64,000 nucleotides of DNA. Origin: G963692885 sp964658655. Its GTDB lineage: Bacteria; Acidobacteriota; Terriglobia; Terriglobales; Acidobacteriaceae. Location: positions 1 through 64,000 of the forward strand of contig CAZZZL010000019.1 of assembly GCA_964658655.1 (NCBI GenBank), written 5' to 3'. This document shows, in pieces, positions 1 to 9,787 of this stretch; within the stretch, counting starts at the first letter, position 1, and the number at the start of each line of letters is the position of its first letter. A model generated the notes under the pieces. That model ran no database searches, was not told the origin of the DNA, and saw nothing but the letters and a program-made list of their open reading frames with translations. A program made the position numbers and the translations under genes.

Positions 1-338
1 AAGGAGAGCGTGCGTCCGAAGGGCGGGGGTGCTTTGAGCGCGGCACGCTGAACGCAGATGAGAAAGGCTAACCAGTAATGCTGCCCTGTTCAAGTGCTCG
101 GGCCTCATGGCGCCGAGTCGCAGATGCCCGCTCAAACGTTAGAAGCTGTGCGCTCCCCGGAAGAACAGCACAGAAGGGGAATGAAGCACACTCAAACCGC
201 TTTTAATGTGCACATGGATACCGAGTGAGATCGCAAGCCTAGTACGAAAAACATAACAACAAGTATGGGATCAGCCTGCCTCGCTGGAGTCGAGCCAGAA
301 CTATCACGGGAATCGCATGGGGGCGTGCTGTCTTGGTC
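1..338. other. left-end noncoding stretch
   Basis: I see no convincing gene here. Short open frames in this stretch have no recognisable domain and those reaching past 239 are antisense to the TonB receptor gene. I looked for a cobalamin riboswitch on either strand because of the metal/TonB genes next door and did not find the conserved core. Confidence 0.5.
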
Positions 339-2564
339 TTATCGACCAAACTGATAGCGGAGAGAAAGACTGGCATAGGAGCGCAGCGGCACACCGACGA
401 TGCGCTCAAAGGGCACTGCCTCTCTGGGTAGCGCGAATGTCTCCAAGGTTTGTCCCGAGGCACCGTTCGCCAAATCGCCATTCGCGGAAAGAATCCAGTT
501 TCCATCCCCCAGCGATTTCTGGAGATTGAAGCGGATTTCTTGAACCGGAACGGCGTGAAAGTCATCGCCCAGCGGTTTTTCGCCAACGTATTCATATTCA
601 GCTTTAGCAATTGTGCCGAAGGGTAGACGCTCGATCGTGCCAATCGAATCGATAATCAGGCGAGGGGCTTCGGGAATCGGTTGATGAAGCAGGCGATCCG
701 TGGCATTCGCCTGTGAGTACGAAGCCTGCAGAAAACCGCGAGAGTAGCGTCGTCTCGCCATGACCGTGATGTATCGATTGATCGAAGGCCCGATCTCCTG
801 CTGCAAGCCGGTATCAGCATCAATTTTTGCGAGCTCTTCCGAGTTCGTCTGGTGCGCAAGTGTGACACGAACCTCTGTGCCGGCCATGACCTTGCCTGCG
901 ATGAATTGATATTCGCGTGATTGAATGATGAGGGCGCCACGATCCGTGCCAGAGCCGATGCGCGGATCGTTTGCATGGAAGGCCTTCCCAAAGCTTAAGG
1001 ACAGTTGCGGAAGTAAGGCGCCGTCCTCTTTGCCCCAGGTCAGCGTGCCCTTCGGACTGGTAGTGCCAGGCGTCTGGTTGGATGAATTTGCTGCATCGAT
1101 CCTGTCGGTGTTCGCAAACTGAATCTGATCGCGACGTAAGCCTGCGTATAACTTGAAGGACCGGCCAAGGTCGCCTTGTATAGCGGCAAAGGCTCCGTAG
1201 TCGCTGATCGTTAGATCGTTGCTGGTTATGATGTGAAAAACGCCTTCAGCATCAGCGTGAGCGAGGTCAAGGTTGCGCGGCGCGTCACGACGGTAATCCA
1301 TTCCGGCGAGAAGTGTGAAATGACTGTCCAATCTTCGCGTCCAGGTCGCGTTGCCACCCTGCACGGTGCGAAATTCACTTTGCTCGATAAGACCAGAGCC
1401 AAAGTCCGAATCAAGTGCAAGGCTGTAGGTGCGGGCGAAAGCAGAGAGCGTCAGCAGTTGCCTGGCGGAAGGATGCCAACTGTCCGTGACGATACCGAGG
1501 GTTGTGTGGGTGAGATCTTTCTGCCGTTCATCGATAGTGTCATCGACTACCGGAGTGGCGAGCGGAATAAGCCCGGGGACGCGCGAAAAGCCATAATAGG
1601 CAGCGCCGAACACAGTCAATTCGTGATGGCCAAATGTCCAGGCGCGCAGTCCATCAAGCTTGTATTGCTCACGCTCTTCAGGGCGCGCAAGGAATCCATT
1701 TCCAAAGGACATCTCGGCTGCAAGCCAGGCGGGACGAGTCGCGTGTGGTGAAGACCAGGCAGCAGAGGCATCACCATCGCGCCCGTCGCTCGCGACCTCA
1801 AGAAATGGCGCAACATGGTCGCGAACGCTGTAGTTCACCGCCAGGTTGATCGAATGATCGCCATAACGCGCATTGAAAGCGGCATTATCGACACTCACGC
1901 CACCGATGACGCTGGGGATGATGATGTTCGGGTCGGAGTAGCCATTGCCGTGAGCATTGGCAGTGAGATTATTCTGAAAGAGAAAGCCGCCGATCTGGAA
2001 GAACTGCGCAATGGGTTCGCCATGATCGCCGGCAACACCCGGGGCGAAATATTGCGGAGCCTTAATGCCGCCCGAAGCTGTTTCGGTAGGGAACCCTGGC
2101 ACAGAGAATGGTATGCCCGGTCTTCCCGGATTAGCAGCGAGCATGTCTTCTGGCGTATATGCTATTGCTGACGGATCCGGCGAAAGCACGTCAGATTCGC
2201 CGTGGACAGTGACAGTTTCGTTGCGCAGAAGTTGTAGATGAAGTATCTGATCGCTTTCTATGTCTAGATCAACCTGAAACGAAGAAAATTGCGCGGCCTT
2301 CGCAGTGATGTGTGTGATTCCTCGCGGCAGCATGACAGAAAAGTGCCCGGTGCTATCAGCTCCCGCGCTGACAATAGCAGAAGCTGAGATGACAGCGCCC
2401 GGAATAGGAACACCCTGTGCCGTGGTGACATCGCCGTCAAGCTTGAACTTTTCCAGTTGGGCGTGAAGTGGAGTGACCAGTAGGGCACATGGAACAACCG
2501 TAAGGATCGTATTTGCCCAGGTACGGTGTTTCTGCGAGAACAGATTTGAAGATATCGTCGACAT
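339..2564 (-). CDS. TonB-dependent receptor with carboxypeptidase-regulatory N-terminal domain
   Basis: Outer-membrane receptor of 741 residues. An N-terminal hydrophobic signal ends near residue 36 (PLHAQ). A CarboxypepD_reg-like beta-sandwich covers roughly 40-115, a plug-like region about 120-235 (GYSDPNIIIPSV, GGVSVDNAAFNARYG) and the rest is beta-barrel-like, ending in YASLSLRYQFGR, the aromatic-rich end usual for barrels. It is shorter than the 1000+ residue Oar-type receptors common in Acidobacteriota. I chose the ATG at 2564; the TTG directly before it is also possible. It is the last gene of a leftward operon, 13 bases after the NicO-type transporter, which suggests it moves a metal or metal complex across the outer membrane. 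The substrate is unknown; the role is inferred from context. Confidence 0.8.
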   Translation of the reverse strand: MSTISSNLFSQKHRTWANTILTVVPCALLVTPLHAQLEKFKLDGDVTTAQGVPIPGAVISASAIVSAGADSTGHFSVMLPRGITHITAKAAQFSSFQVDLDIESDQILHLQLLRNETVTVHGESDVLSPDPSAIAYTPEDMLAANPGRPGIPFSVPGFPTETASGGIKAPQYFAPGVAGDHGEPIAQFFQIGGFLFQNNLTANAHGNGYSDPNIIIPSVIGGVSVDNAAFNARYGDHSINLAVNYSVRDHVAPFLEVASDGRDGDASAAWSSPHATRPAWLAAEMSFGNGFLARPEEREQYKLDGLRAWTFGHHELTVFGAAYYGFSRVPGLIPLATPVVDDTIDERQKDLTHTTLGIVTDSWHPSARQLLTLSAFARTYSLALDSDFGSGLIEQSEFRTVQGGNATWTRRLDSHFTLLAGMDYRRDAPRNLDLAHADAEGVFHIITSNDLTISDYGAFAAIQGDLGRSFKLYAGLRRDQIQFANTDRIDAANSSNQTPGTTSPKGTLTWGKEDGALLPQLSLSFGKAFHANDPRIGSGTDRGALIIQSREYQFIAGKVMAGTEVRVTLAHQTNSEELAKIDADTGLQQEIGPSINRYITVMARRRYSRGFLQASYSQANATDRLLHQPIPEAPRLIIDSIGTIERLPFGTIAKAEYEYVGEKPLGDDFHAVPVQEIRFNLQKSLGDGNWILSANGDLANGASGQTLETFALPREAVPFERIVGVPLRSYASLSLRYQFGR

Positions 2565-2577
2565 CAAGGCTTCGGGG

Positions 2578-4935
2578 CTACTGAGGCGTCCAATGTGGAT
2601 GACTCGTGAAGAGTCCGCCGATAAAGCCGAGCTGGTAGACGAGAAAACTACCGAAGCATACGCTCACAACGCCTGATGCAGTCGTTAGGTAGCGGCTGAG
2701 CTTGGGCAGGCGATCGCCTGCGTAGGCCAGCGGCATCGACATGGCCATCGTCATGCACATCATGCCAAGCATCGTGCCGCCACCAAAAATGACAAGGTAC
2801 ACAATCGCCCAAAAAGGCTTATGAATCGTCGAGAGCACGAGGAGTGCGACGGCAGCCGAGCCGGCGAGGCCATGCACCAAGCCGATCGCCAGTGGACGCA
2901 GACACTGAAAGAATCCACTGGGCAAACTGCTGACCGATGCTGGGGCCGCAGCTTCTGCGGACGGGGCGAGGTAATCAAGAACTTGCTTTGCCGATGAGCT
3001 TCTTGATCGGAACCATGCGGTAAGTTTTTGCATGAGGCCGCTTAGGTTTAGTAAGCCCAGCAGGATCAGCATGAGTCCGACGCTGAACTCCATGGAGAGG
3101 CCGACGCGGGGTGGAATGACGACACCGCCCAGAATGATGAGGCAGCCAACAACGAAGATGGTTAGTGTGTGACCGAGACCCCAAAGGCCGCCGATCAAAG
3201 CTGCACCGCGAATACCGCGTTGCCTGGTAACGATCGTCGAGATCGCGACGACATGATCTGTGTCAGTCGAGTGACGGATGCCGAGGACAAGGCCGACACC
3301 GGCGATGAACAAAGCGGGCCCGAGCTTTTGTTGAGAAAAGCTTGCGGCAGAGATGCCGGTTGTCGCGAATGCTCGGATGGCGATCGCCGCTCCGAGCAGA
3401 GTCATGAAGCCGGCGGAAGCAATCGGCAGCCAGCGCTTCGTAAGCGATCCATCGACTTGTATGCGGCCCATGAAGCGACGCGCGTAGACCATCAGCAAGC
3501 CGAAGCTGATGAGTACGGCGGCAAGGCCAATACTGAAGCTGGTAATTAGAAAGAAACCGAAGCCGATGCGATGCAGAGAGAAGGCACTGAGCAGAACCAC
3601 AAGTGCCGCAGGGCAGGGAATGATGCCGCCTGTGATTCCAAGAGTAAAAAGCTGGAGCATCGAGATGGGTTTGCTGGTGTAAGTCACCACAGGCGGTAAG
3701 TCATCCGCTTGAGATTTCTTCTTCGAGGAGAACCAGTGTCCATGCATTTCGCCAGCAGGATGTGCGTGGTCCATCTCTTCGCCTGCCCAGCGACGCAGAA
3801 ACATGTAAGCGCCCAGCGCTGCGATGGTGAGTCCTGACAGTACGCCGAGCCATGGATAGAGTTGTTCTGGCAGGATATAGCGCGAGGCATAGAGCGTGAT
3901 GGCGCCAAGTGCGAAAACACTTGCCGTATGTGCGGTCGTGACAATCAGGCCGAGGAGCAGCGCATGACGTGATGTTCCGCGTGAGCCGACCAGGTAGGCC
4001 GCGACGATAGTCTTCCCGTGTCCAGGTTCGAGCGCGTGAAGCGCCCCGAGGCTCATCGAAATGATGGCTGCTGTCAGAAGAAACCACACGCTGAGCTGTT
4101 GCGTGGTGATCAGTTCAGTAAATCGGCTGCGAGCCGTGCCCTGCCGATTGGCTTCGAGGTGCATGGTTGGGGGAGCGGGTCTCGTTTGTGTCGCGGGCGG
4201 CAGGATAGTAGATGCTGCGATCGGTCTGGGCTGGTGACGATAGTCAGAAGTCCTAGGCTTGGATTCAACCTTAGCGGGCGCGGTCAACACCTTCGTGGGT
4301 TTGACAACTGTTTCTGAATGCACAGGAGAAACGATAATGCGCATGGCGGCAGACAGATCCTGCGGAGGACTGTTGAGCATGTCGGTCGGATAGTTGCTCA
4401 GTTCGGCGCTGCGGTCCTTGCTGGGAACAGAGCTGGTCAAGAGGAGAGAAGACGATCCATTTACGACGATCTCCTTCCAGCCAGCGTGGCCAGGATAGTT
4501 GTTGTCGGCATAGGTGAGCTGAGTGCCAGCAACGCTCGATGAACGCGGGTAGATCGCGTGGAAAACGTAGCCCATCTTCATCGTGGGCAGACCGCCGGCG
4601 CCAGGCGGAAAAATGACGCCCTTAGAAATAACGTTCAGCTTGAGCGCCTGCCCATCGGCTCGCAGGCTCAGCCCGTCAACCAGTTCACTTCCGCGCTTCG
4701 CGAGAAATTGTGCAATACCAGCCTGGTCGGTCGCGGAGATGTTGTATTGCTGCAGTTCCTGGTAGGTCGGAATTTCGGCTAGGTCAATGAAGTAATGCAG
4801 CTCGATGCCATCCGGCTGAAGTGTGATCTTCGTGTAATGGTTCACGCTGAAATTGCCCATCGGATGCGCAAAACATAAGCGAACGGGGGCAAGCAGAAAC
4901 GCCAGCAGGAATAGCAGGATGCGCTTACTGAACAT
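2578..4935 (-). CDS. NicO-type nickel/cobalt transporter with periplasmic domain (two transporter halves fused)
   Basis: Inner-membrane protein of 785 residues. It has a signal peptide (to about residue 23), then a periplasmic domain of about 250 residues beginning HPMGNFSVNHYT. Two membrane blocks follow. The first carries LEPGHGKTIVAAY near residues 300-310, the RcnA/NicO-type signature. The second carries GIRHSTDTDHVVAIST near 552-567, resembling the HX4DH signature of NiCoT/UreH permeases. A His-rich loop (DHAHPAGEMHGHW) lies between membrane segments of the first block. RcnA members export Ni/Co and NiCoT members import them, so direction cannot be read from sequence. The gene overlaps the upstream TPR gene by 11 bases, indicating translational coupling. 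Confidence 0.8.
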   Translation of the reverse strand: MFSKRILLFLLAFLLAPVRLCFAHPMGNFSVNHYTKITLQPDGIELHYFIDLAEIPTYQELQQYNISATDQAGIAQFLAKRGSELVDGLSLRADGQALKLNVISKGVIFPPGAGGLPTMKMGYVFHAIYPRSSSVAGTQLTYADNNYPGHAGWKEIVVNGSSSLLLTSSVPSKDRSAELSNYPTDMLNSPPQDLSAAMRIIVSPVHSETVVKPTKVLTAPAKVESKPRTSDYRHQPRPIAASTILPPATQTRPAPPTMHLEANRQGTARSRFTELITTQQLSVWFLLTAAIISMSLGALHALEPGHGKTIVAAYLVGSRGTSRHALLLGLIVTTAHTASVFALGAITLYASRYILPEQLYPWLGVLSGLTIAALGAYMFLRRWAGEEMDHAHPAGEMHGHWFSSKKKSQADDLPPVVTYTSKPISMLQLFTLGITGGIIPCPAALVVLLSAFSLHRIGFGFFLITSFSIGLAAVLISFGLLMVYARRFMGRIQVDGSLTKRWLPIASAGFMTLLGAAIAIRAFATTGISAASFSQQKLGPALFIAGVGLVLGIRHSTDTDHVVAISTIVTRQRGIRGAALIGGLWGLGHTLTIFVVGCLIILGGVVIPPRVGLSMEFSVGLMLILLGLLNLSGLMQKLTAWFRSRSSSAKQVLDYLAPSAEAAAPASVSSLPSGFFQCLRPLAIGLVHGLAGSAAVALLVLSTIHKPFWAIVYLVIFGGGTMLGMMCMTMAMSMPLAYAGDRLPKLSRYLTTASGVVSVCFGSFLVYQLGFIGGLFTSHPHWTPQ

Positions 4936-7645
4936 TGATGGCCTTCTGCTGAGAAGTTTTACTGCTGGAAACGATGGAGGCGAGCGTTGACTGCGGAGAC
5001 ATGGAATCTAACTGCTGACGAGCGGCTGGCGCATACAATACACTGAATTGTGGATTGATGCTCAGGGCTTCGCGTAATTGTGTGACCGCCTGCGCCTGGT
5101 CTCCCAGTCTGGCAGAGATCATCCCGGCGTGGAACAGCAGCATGGGATCTTTTGTGCCGAGGCGAGAGGCGTGAGCCATGGCATCTTTCGCTTCAGCAAG
5201 TTTGCCGTTCTTATAGAGAGACCAGGCCAATGCATCCCAGGTGTAGATATCGCTGCGTACCTCGAACTCTTTGCGCGCCAGGGCGAGCGATTCTTCCAGG
5301 TTACGATCGTGATCTGCGTAGAAGAGCGCCAGGTCGCGATTGTGCAGGACCTGATTGATGTGACCCAGCAGACCGATGTATTGCACAAGCTTGTATTGCT
5401 TTTCAGCATCAGCAGAGTCGCCGGTCTTTTTATAGACGTCACCCAGTTCGGCGATATAGATCGGCATAGGGACTACTGCTATCGCGCTTTGATAAAGCGT
5501 AATGGCTTCCTTGTATTTGCCCTGGCTTGCACGCACTTTGCCGAGACCAGCGAGGGCACGGTAGTCTCCCGGATAGACGGTTAGCGCAGTCAAATAAGCA
5601 TCGGCTGCTGCTGGAATTTTCCCGGCCTGATAGGAGAATTCGCCTAGTTCAAAGTAGAGCCACGCAAGATTCTCGCTGGGAAGATGGGCCTGAACGCCTT
5701 CGTCAACAGCACTCTGCATCTCGGCGATAGCTCCATCGACATCTCCTGCGATGAACTTCAAGTAAGCGGTGCGTGTCTGCTGTGCGTAGGCTTCTCGTGC
5801 TTCAAGGGGACCGGTGCTCGAGGGCTGCAATCGCGAGTAAGCGATACTCGCCTTCTCATACTCGCCCATGTCGGCATAGGCATCGCCAACGATGGCGAAA
5901 GCAGAGACGTCTCCAGAACCGAGGGCCAATGCCTTCTGGGCGTAGTCGAGAGCGTCGGTAAAACGATGTTCACCCATGCAAACTTCAGCCATGGACTCGA
6001 GAGGCGCGGTTGCGGAGAGGTCTGTACTCACCATGTCCAACGACTTGGTCAAAGCCTGTTCTGCGAGCTGATAATCTTCGACGTCTCCGGTTTCCCGTGC
6101 GCGCTGGAAGAATGCTGCGCCCAACCCGGAGTAGGCAGCCGGATCTTTGGGATGTGCAGTGACCTGTGCCTGCATTTTGCGAATGATGCGATCGGTCCCG
6201 GTTGGTTTAGGGATCAGGAGCGTGGTCGGTATACCACCATCGTCTTTTGTCTCTGCCACTGAGACAACTACAGGCGCCGCGGGCTTCGGCTCGTCCGGAT
6301 TCACTGCCTGGATCTGAGGCACAGCAGAGATTGCCGCTGTGATTTGTGTGCTGTTGCCGATCTGCCTGCGAGCGTCTAGCGCAAAGATGGAGCTCGGATC
6401 TGCTTGCATGGCTGCGGCGAAGTTCTGCGCAGCTCCGTCGGGCTTGCTTAGCTTTAATGCGATCTGTCCAGCATGGTAAAAAACCTGTGCACTATGAATG
6501 CCGACGCTCAGCGCCCTCTGGATCTGCACGTCGGCTTCCACATACTCTTCGTTTGCATAAAGCGCGGAAGCATAGGCATCGAGCGTCCAGACATCCTGGC
6601 GCTGTGCGACTCTCTGCTGTGCAAGGTGCAGCGCGTCAGCTTTCTTTTCCGGGCGGGAAGCGTAGTACAAGATCAAGTCGACATTGTCTTTGCTCGGCTG
6701 TCCTGATTCGGTTGCTGCAGCTGCAGCGAAGCGCGCAAATGTTTCTGTAGCTGCTGGCTGCGTTGCCTGTCGCTGCGTCTCCGCCAGCAGGTAAAGTGTG
6801 TCAGCCTGTGAAGCATGTACGGCCTGTTGTCGTAAGAGAAGTGCTTGAAGAAGGCTAGCTGCCTCTGCTGGTTTTTTCTGCTCCAAACGGACGCGTGCCA
6901 GCAGCTTCGTTGTTTCCGGTGACTGCGTGCCAAGAGCTTCCGCGCCAGCAAGTACCTGGGCCGCTGCGTCAATCTGGCCAGAAGCGAGATCAACTGCTGC
7001 GATCTTGTTGGCTATATAGACTTGCTGCTCCGGGTCGACTTGCGGTGTCTCACTATAAGCCTGATTCAGAAAATCGACTGCCCCGGAACCGTCCCCATAA
7101 AGCTCCCGCAGTTCTGCGCCCAGGATCAAGCCGGCCACGTTGTTGGGACGCATGTTGATCATCCACTGAACGGAAGAGTCTGCATCAACATACTTGCCCA
7201 AGGCTATATCGGCTTCGGCGACATAGCCATATACGGTCACGTCGTCCGGTACCTTCTTGTTCAAATCTTTCGCGACTTCTAGAGCTTTACTGTAGTCGTT
7301 CGATTGGAGAAGAAGGGCCGCATTCGCTTTTGCGAGTTGAAAGTCGTCAGGAGCGAAGCTCCGGGCTTTCTGAATGGCGGCATCCGCCTGCACAAGGTAC
7401 GCCGGGTTGCCAGTGTCGCGAGACAGTCGTATGCATGCCAGCGCAAGTTCGTTATAGCCCTGCGCGCGTTTTGGATTCCGGTCGATCTGGCGCTGTGCTT
7501 CATCCGCACGCTGTTGATCAGCACTTCTTGACGCAGTAGTCGCTGAGAGACTCGTCAGTGGTGCGATCCTCTGCGCGCATAGAGAGGCGGCAAAACACAA
7601 GTGGGTCGTAAGGATAGCGTTCGCCAGATTGAACTGTTTTTTCAT
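4925..7645 (-). CDS. large periplasmic tetratricopeptide-repeat protein
   Basis: Protein of 906 residues with an N-terminal signal (cleavage probably after SLCAQ, near residue 25) followed almost entirely by TPR-like helical pairs, for example RNPKRAQGYNELALACIRLS near the start and GDYRALAGLGKVRASQGKYKEAI in the C-terminal third. A Pro-rich linker near 430-465 splits it into two TPR solenoids. TPR arrays act as protein-binding scaffolds; here a periplasmic scaffold linking operon partners is likely but not shown. The gene sits between the DUF4331 gene (108 bases upstream) and the metal transporter gene (11-base overlap). The start at 7645 is the only ATG giving a proper signal peptide. Confidence 0.8.
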   Translation of the reverse strand: MKKQFNLANAILTTHLCFAASLCAQRIAPLTSLSATTASRSADQQRADEAQRQIDRNPKRAQGYNELALACIRLSRDTGNPAYLVQADAAIQKARSFAPDDFQLAKANAALLLQSNDYSKALEVAKDLNKKVPDDVTVYGYVAEADIALGKYVDADSSVQWMINMRPNNVAGLILGAELRELYGDGSGAVDFLNQAYSETPQVDPEQQVYIANKIAAVDLASGQIDAAAQVLAGAEALGTQSPETTKLLARVRLEQKKPAEAASLLQALLLRQQAVHASQADTLYLLAETQRQATQPAATETFARFAAAAATESGQPSKDNVDLILYYASRPEKKADALHLAQQRVAQRQDVWTLDAYASALYANEEYVEADVQIQRALSVGIHSAQVFYHAGQIALKLSKPDGAAQNFAAAMQADPSSIFALDARRQIGNSTQITAAISAVPQIQAVNPDEPKPAAPVVVSVAETKDDGGIPTTLLIPKPTGTDRIIRKMQAQVTAHPKDPAAYSGLGAAFFQRARETGDVEDYQLAEQALTKSLDMVSTDLSATAPLESMAEVCMGEHRFTDALDYAQKALALGSGDVSAFAIVGDAYADMGEYEKASIAYSRLQPSSTGPLEAREAYAQQTRTAYLKFIAGDVDGAIAEMQSAVDEGVQAHLPSENLAWLYFELGEFSYQAGKIPAAADAYLTALTVYPGDYRALAGLGKVRASQGKYKEAITLYQSAIAVVPMPIYIAELGDVYKKTGDSADAEKQYKLVQYIGLLGHINQVLHNRDLALFYADHDRNLEESLALARKEFEVRSDIYTWDALAWSLYKNGKLAEAKDAMAHASRLGTKDPMLLFHAGMISARLGDQAQAVTQLREALSINPQFSVLYAPAARQQLDSMSPQSTLASIVSSSKTSQQKAINVQ

Positions 7646-7753
7646 CGGTGGCCTATGGAATTAGTACGTTGTCAACCCTCCTGGAGGATTCCTGCGTAAC
7701 GGCTGATAAGCACGATTGCTCAGAATCCCCCATTCAGAGAGTTTTTGGCCTGT

Positions 7754-9382
7754 TTACTTCACAGGGCAAGTGGTATTGCCGCCCTGATCTGCCGGTGGGG
7801 CAGCATCCGAGTTACTGCTTCCGGCCGTTGGTTGAATGCCACAGCCGACTTCTGACGGATCGATATGACGGCTATCGCGTCCGCTGTAGGCGTAATGCAC
7901 ATAGGGAAATGTTTCCTGCGTCGCAACGTCGGGCGCATTCACACCATCACCAATAGCATTATTCGGGAAGACGTCGTACTTCGCATTGAGCACGCCGCCG
8001 CCTACTACCCGAGCTGCGATATCAGTTACGTCGTCGGTGAGACGACGGCCATCGGGGAAGCCGGCAAGGTCGCCTGCGAGGACGCCCATGCGCTTACGTT
8101 TACCGACCGGGGTTGGTGGGACGCCGGTGTTCAAGCGCAAGAGGTCTGCCGCTGGTCCAGGAGGTGTGCCCTTTGCTGCGATTGGAGCCATGTAGGTGAA
8201 GAGCAGTTCAAGGTCCGTACGGGGCGGAGGAGGGATGTTGATTCCGTAAATTGCGTTGAAGATGCGCGGTAGTGTTGGATCGACTGCGAATGATGCGAAT
8301 TGAATATCATTCTTCGGCTGATCCATACTCCAGCGATCTTTATATCCGGTGCCGACGATCAACTCATTGATTAACGGATTGGCAAGACGCTGTACCTGAT
8401 AATAGGGACCACCGTACTCTGCCGGCAGTGGCGAACGACGGACCGTTACCTGTGGACGCGAAGTGGTCGCCCAAGACCCGATGGTTGCTTTTGGATCCGT
8501 AGCAGCATGCCGCTTTCCATCGCTGGTCAGCATGGAAATGGGCACTTCGATCACGATTGTGTTGACGTTGAAACCGGATACTGCGTTCGGCGCCAGGTTG
8601 GTATGGTCATCTGCATCCTGCGCAGCAGTCAGCACGCCGGGAGTTCCGGACCCTGTCTCGCGAAAGTTGAAGCTGTCGAATGCGGCTCCGAGATCAATGA
8701 AGAATGGATCAGCGACGGTGCCGGCAAAGACCCGAATGTCGTCGGAACCTCCACTGCTCAGAGTATGAATGCCCTGTGCTGCGAGAGCATCATAGTCCGG
8801 CATCGTTCGCGCCCCGACATTGCTCGGAACGGCGTACAGCGGATCGCCGCCAGATGCTTCGAGCTTGGTGGAATGACCGTTCTTGACCATGGTGACTGAG
8901 TAGTTTTGACGGACACCAAGACCTGCTGCACCTGGACCGTCAAGCGATGTGATGGCGGGAGGAACGACTTCTGTTCCGGGCTTCACCGGAGCAGGCGAAT
9001 TGGCCGGAGCCTTCAATCCGGATCCGGCGCCTGCGGCAGAGGTGAAGAGAGTTGGCGCTCTGTATTCGGTGTTAAAGCGAAATTGGAATGTCACATCGGC
9101 AACGGCGTCAAATGTGTTGTCGACCTTGATCTCGTAAAGGACGTTCGGATCAAATGGGAAGTAGTTTGGCCCATTGCTCGGTTCGAGAAATGGATCGACG
9201 TTCATAATGAAGGTGACGCGGTCTGGATGATCGTAGCTGACAAAGGAATAAAAGTCAGTAATGTCAGCTGCGTGATCGAGAGCAGTGATTGGGGCTTCAC
9301 GATGGCTTGATGCAAATGACGAGTGGGGCGTCATGCACACCATGCACATAGCGACTGCTAGTGAAATAGGGCGTCTCAACAT
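7754..9382 (-). CDS. secreted DUF4331-domain protein
   Basis: Secreted protein of 542 residues. I chose the ATG at 9382 because it directly precedes a signal peptide (MLRRPISLAVAMCMVCM) and has GGAGA nine bases upstream; an upstream in-frame extension to 9433 lacks both. Mature sequence begins SSHREAPITALDHAADITD, the hallmark start of DUF4331 proteins, and the family's typical acidic beta-rich body follows (VTFIMNVDPFLEPSNGPNYF). DUF4331 has no established biochemical role. It is the first gene of the operon with the TPR protein, the Ni/Co-type transporter and the TonB receptor, so an exported metal-related or surface-binding role is plausible. The C-terminus has two cysteines (VGCGIQPT, NTTCPVK) that could form a disulfide. 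Confidence 0.85.
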   Translation of the reverse strand: MLRRPISLAVAMCMVCMTPHSSFASSHREAPITALDHAADITDFYSFVSYDHPDRVTFIMNVDPFLEPSNGPNYFPFDPNVLYEIKVDNTFDAVADVTFQFRFNTEYRAPTLFTSAAGAGSGLKAPANSPAPVKPGTEVVPPAITSLDGPGAAGLGVRQNYSVTMVKNGHSTKLEASGGDPLYAVPSNVGARTMPDYDALAAQGIHTLSSGGSDDIRVFAGTVADPFFIDLGAAFDSFNFRETGSGTPGVLTAAQDADDHTNLAPNAVSGFNVNTIVIEVPISMLTSDGKRHAATDPKATIGSWATTSRPQVTVRRSPLPAEYGGPYYQVQRLANPLINELIVGTGYKDRWSMDQPKNDIQFASFAVDPTLPRIFNAIYGINIPPPPRTDLELLFTYMAPIAAKGTPPGPAADLLRLNTGVPPTPVGKRKRMGVLAGDLAGFPDGRRLTDDVTDIAARVVGGGVLNAKYDVFPNNAIGDGVNAPDVATQETFPYVHYAYSGRDSRHIDPSEVGCGIQPTAGSSNSDAAPPADQGGNTTCPVK

Positions 9383-9687
9383 GGCTGGTCTCCGGTGAAA
9401 GTCTCGCTGATAGGGCAAATCCCCGTCGAACAAAGTTCACGGGAGGTTGCGAGGATCTCGACGTACGCAGCGATCCTAGACCTAAAGACTGCATGTTGGA
9501 AACAACATAAAGCTATTATTTTGTGAAGTTTACTTAGTAATCGTAAGTCGCATTACGTACGGCGAGCCTAAGTGGATTTGAAAGTACAAAATCATCTTTG
9601 GTCATCTCAAACCTTTGTTACCTGCTGCGACAGCGAGATTGCCATAGCACGCTTACGGAACTCCTTTCCATGAACAGCGAAGCTGAT
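9383..9687. other. upstream region of the DUF4331 operon up to the scaffold gap
   Basis: No gene is supported. The AT-rich part around 9500-9550 is the only place a promoter for the leftward operon could sit, with an AATAAT-like element on the minus strand near 9517-9522, but no clear -35 partner is visible. Confidence 0.35.
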
Positions 9688-9787
9688 NNNNNNNNNNNNN
9701 NNNNNNNNNNNNNNNNNNNNNNNNNNNNNNNNNNNNNNNNNNNNNNNNNNNNNNNNNNNNNNNNNNNNNNNNNNNNNNNNNNNNNNN
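9688..9787. other. assembly gap (100 N)
   Basis: A run of exactly 100 N, the conventional placeholder for a scaffold gap of unknown size. Sequence on either side is joined by inference only, so any feature crossing it is incomplete. Confidence 0.99.

Noticed and set aside
1..338. Cobalamin or nickel riboswitch near the metal-transport operon
   Set aside because: No conserved core found on either strand here or in 9383-9687.
239..643. Open frame of 134 residues overlapping the 3' end of the TonB receptor gene on the same strand
   Set aside because: It is out of frame with the receptor gene, has no domain character and no ribosome-binding site.
3169..3549. Antisense open frame of 126 residues inside the NicO-type transporter gene
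   Set aside because: Highly charged nonsense-like composition opposite a well-supported membrane protein gene; typical GC-rich shadow frame.
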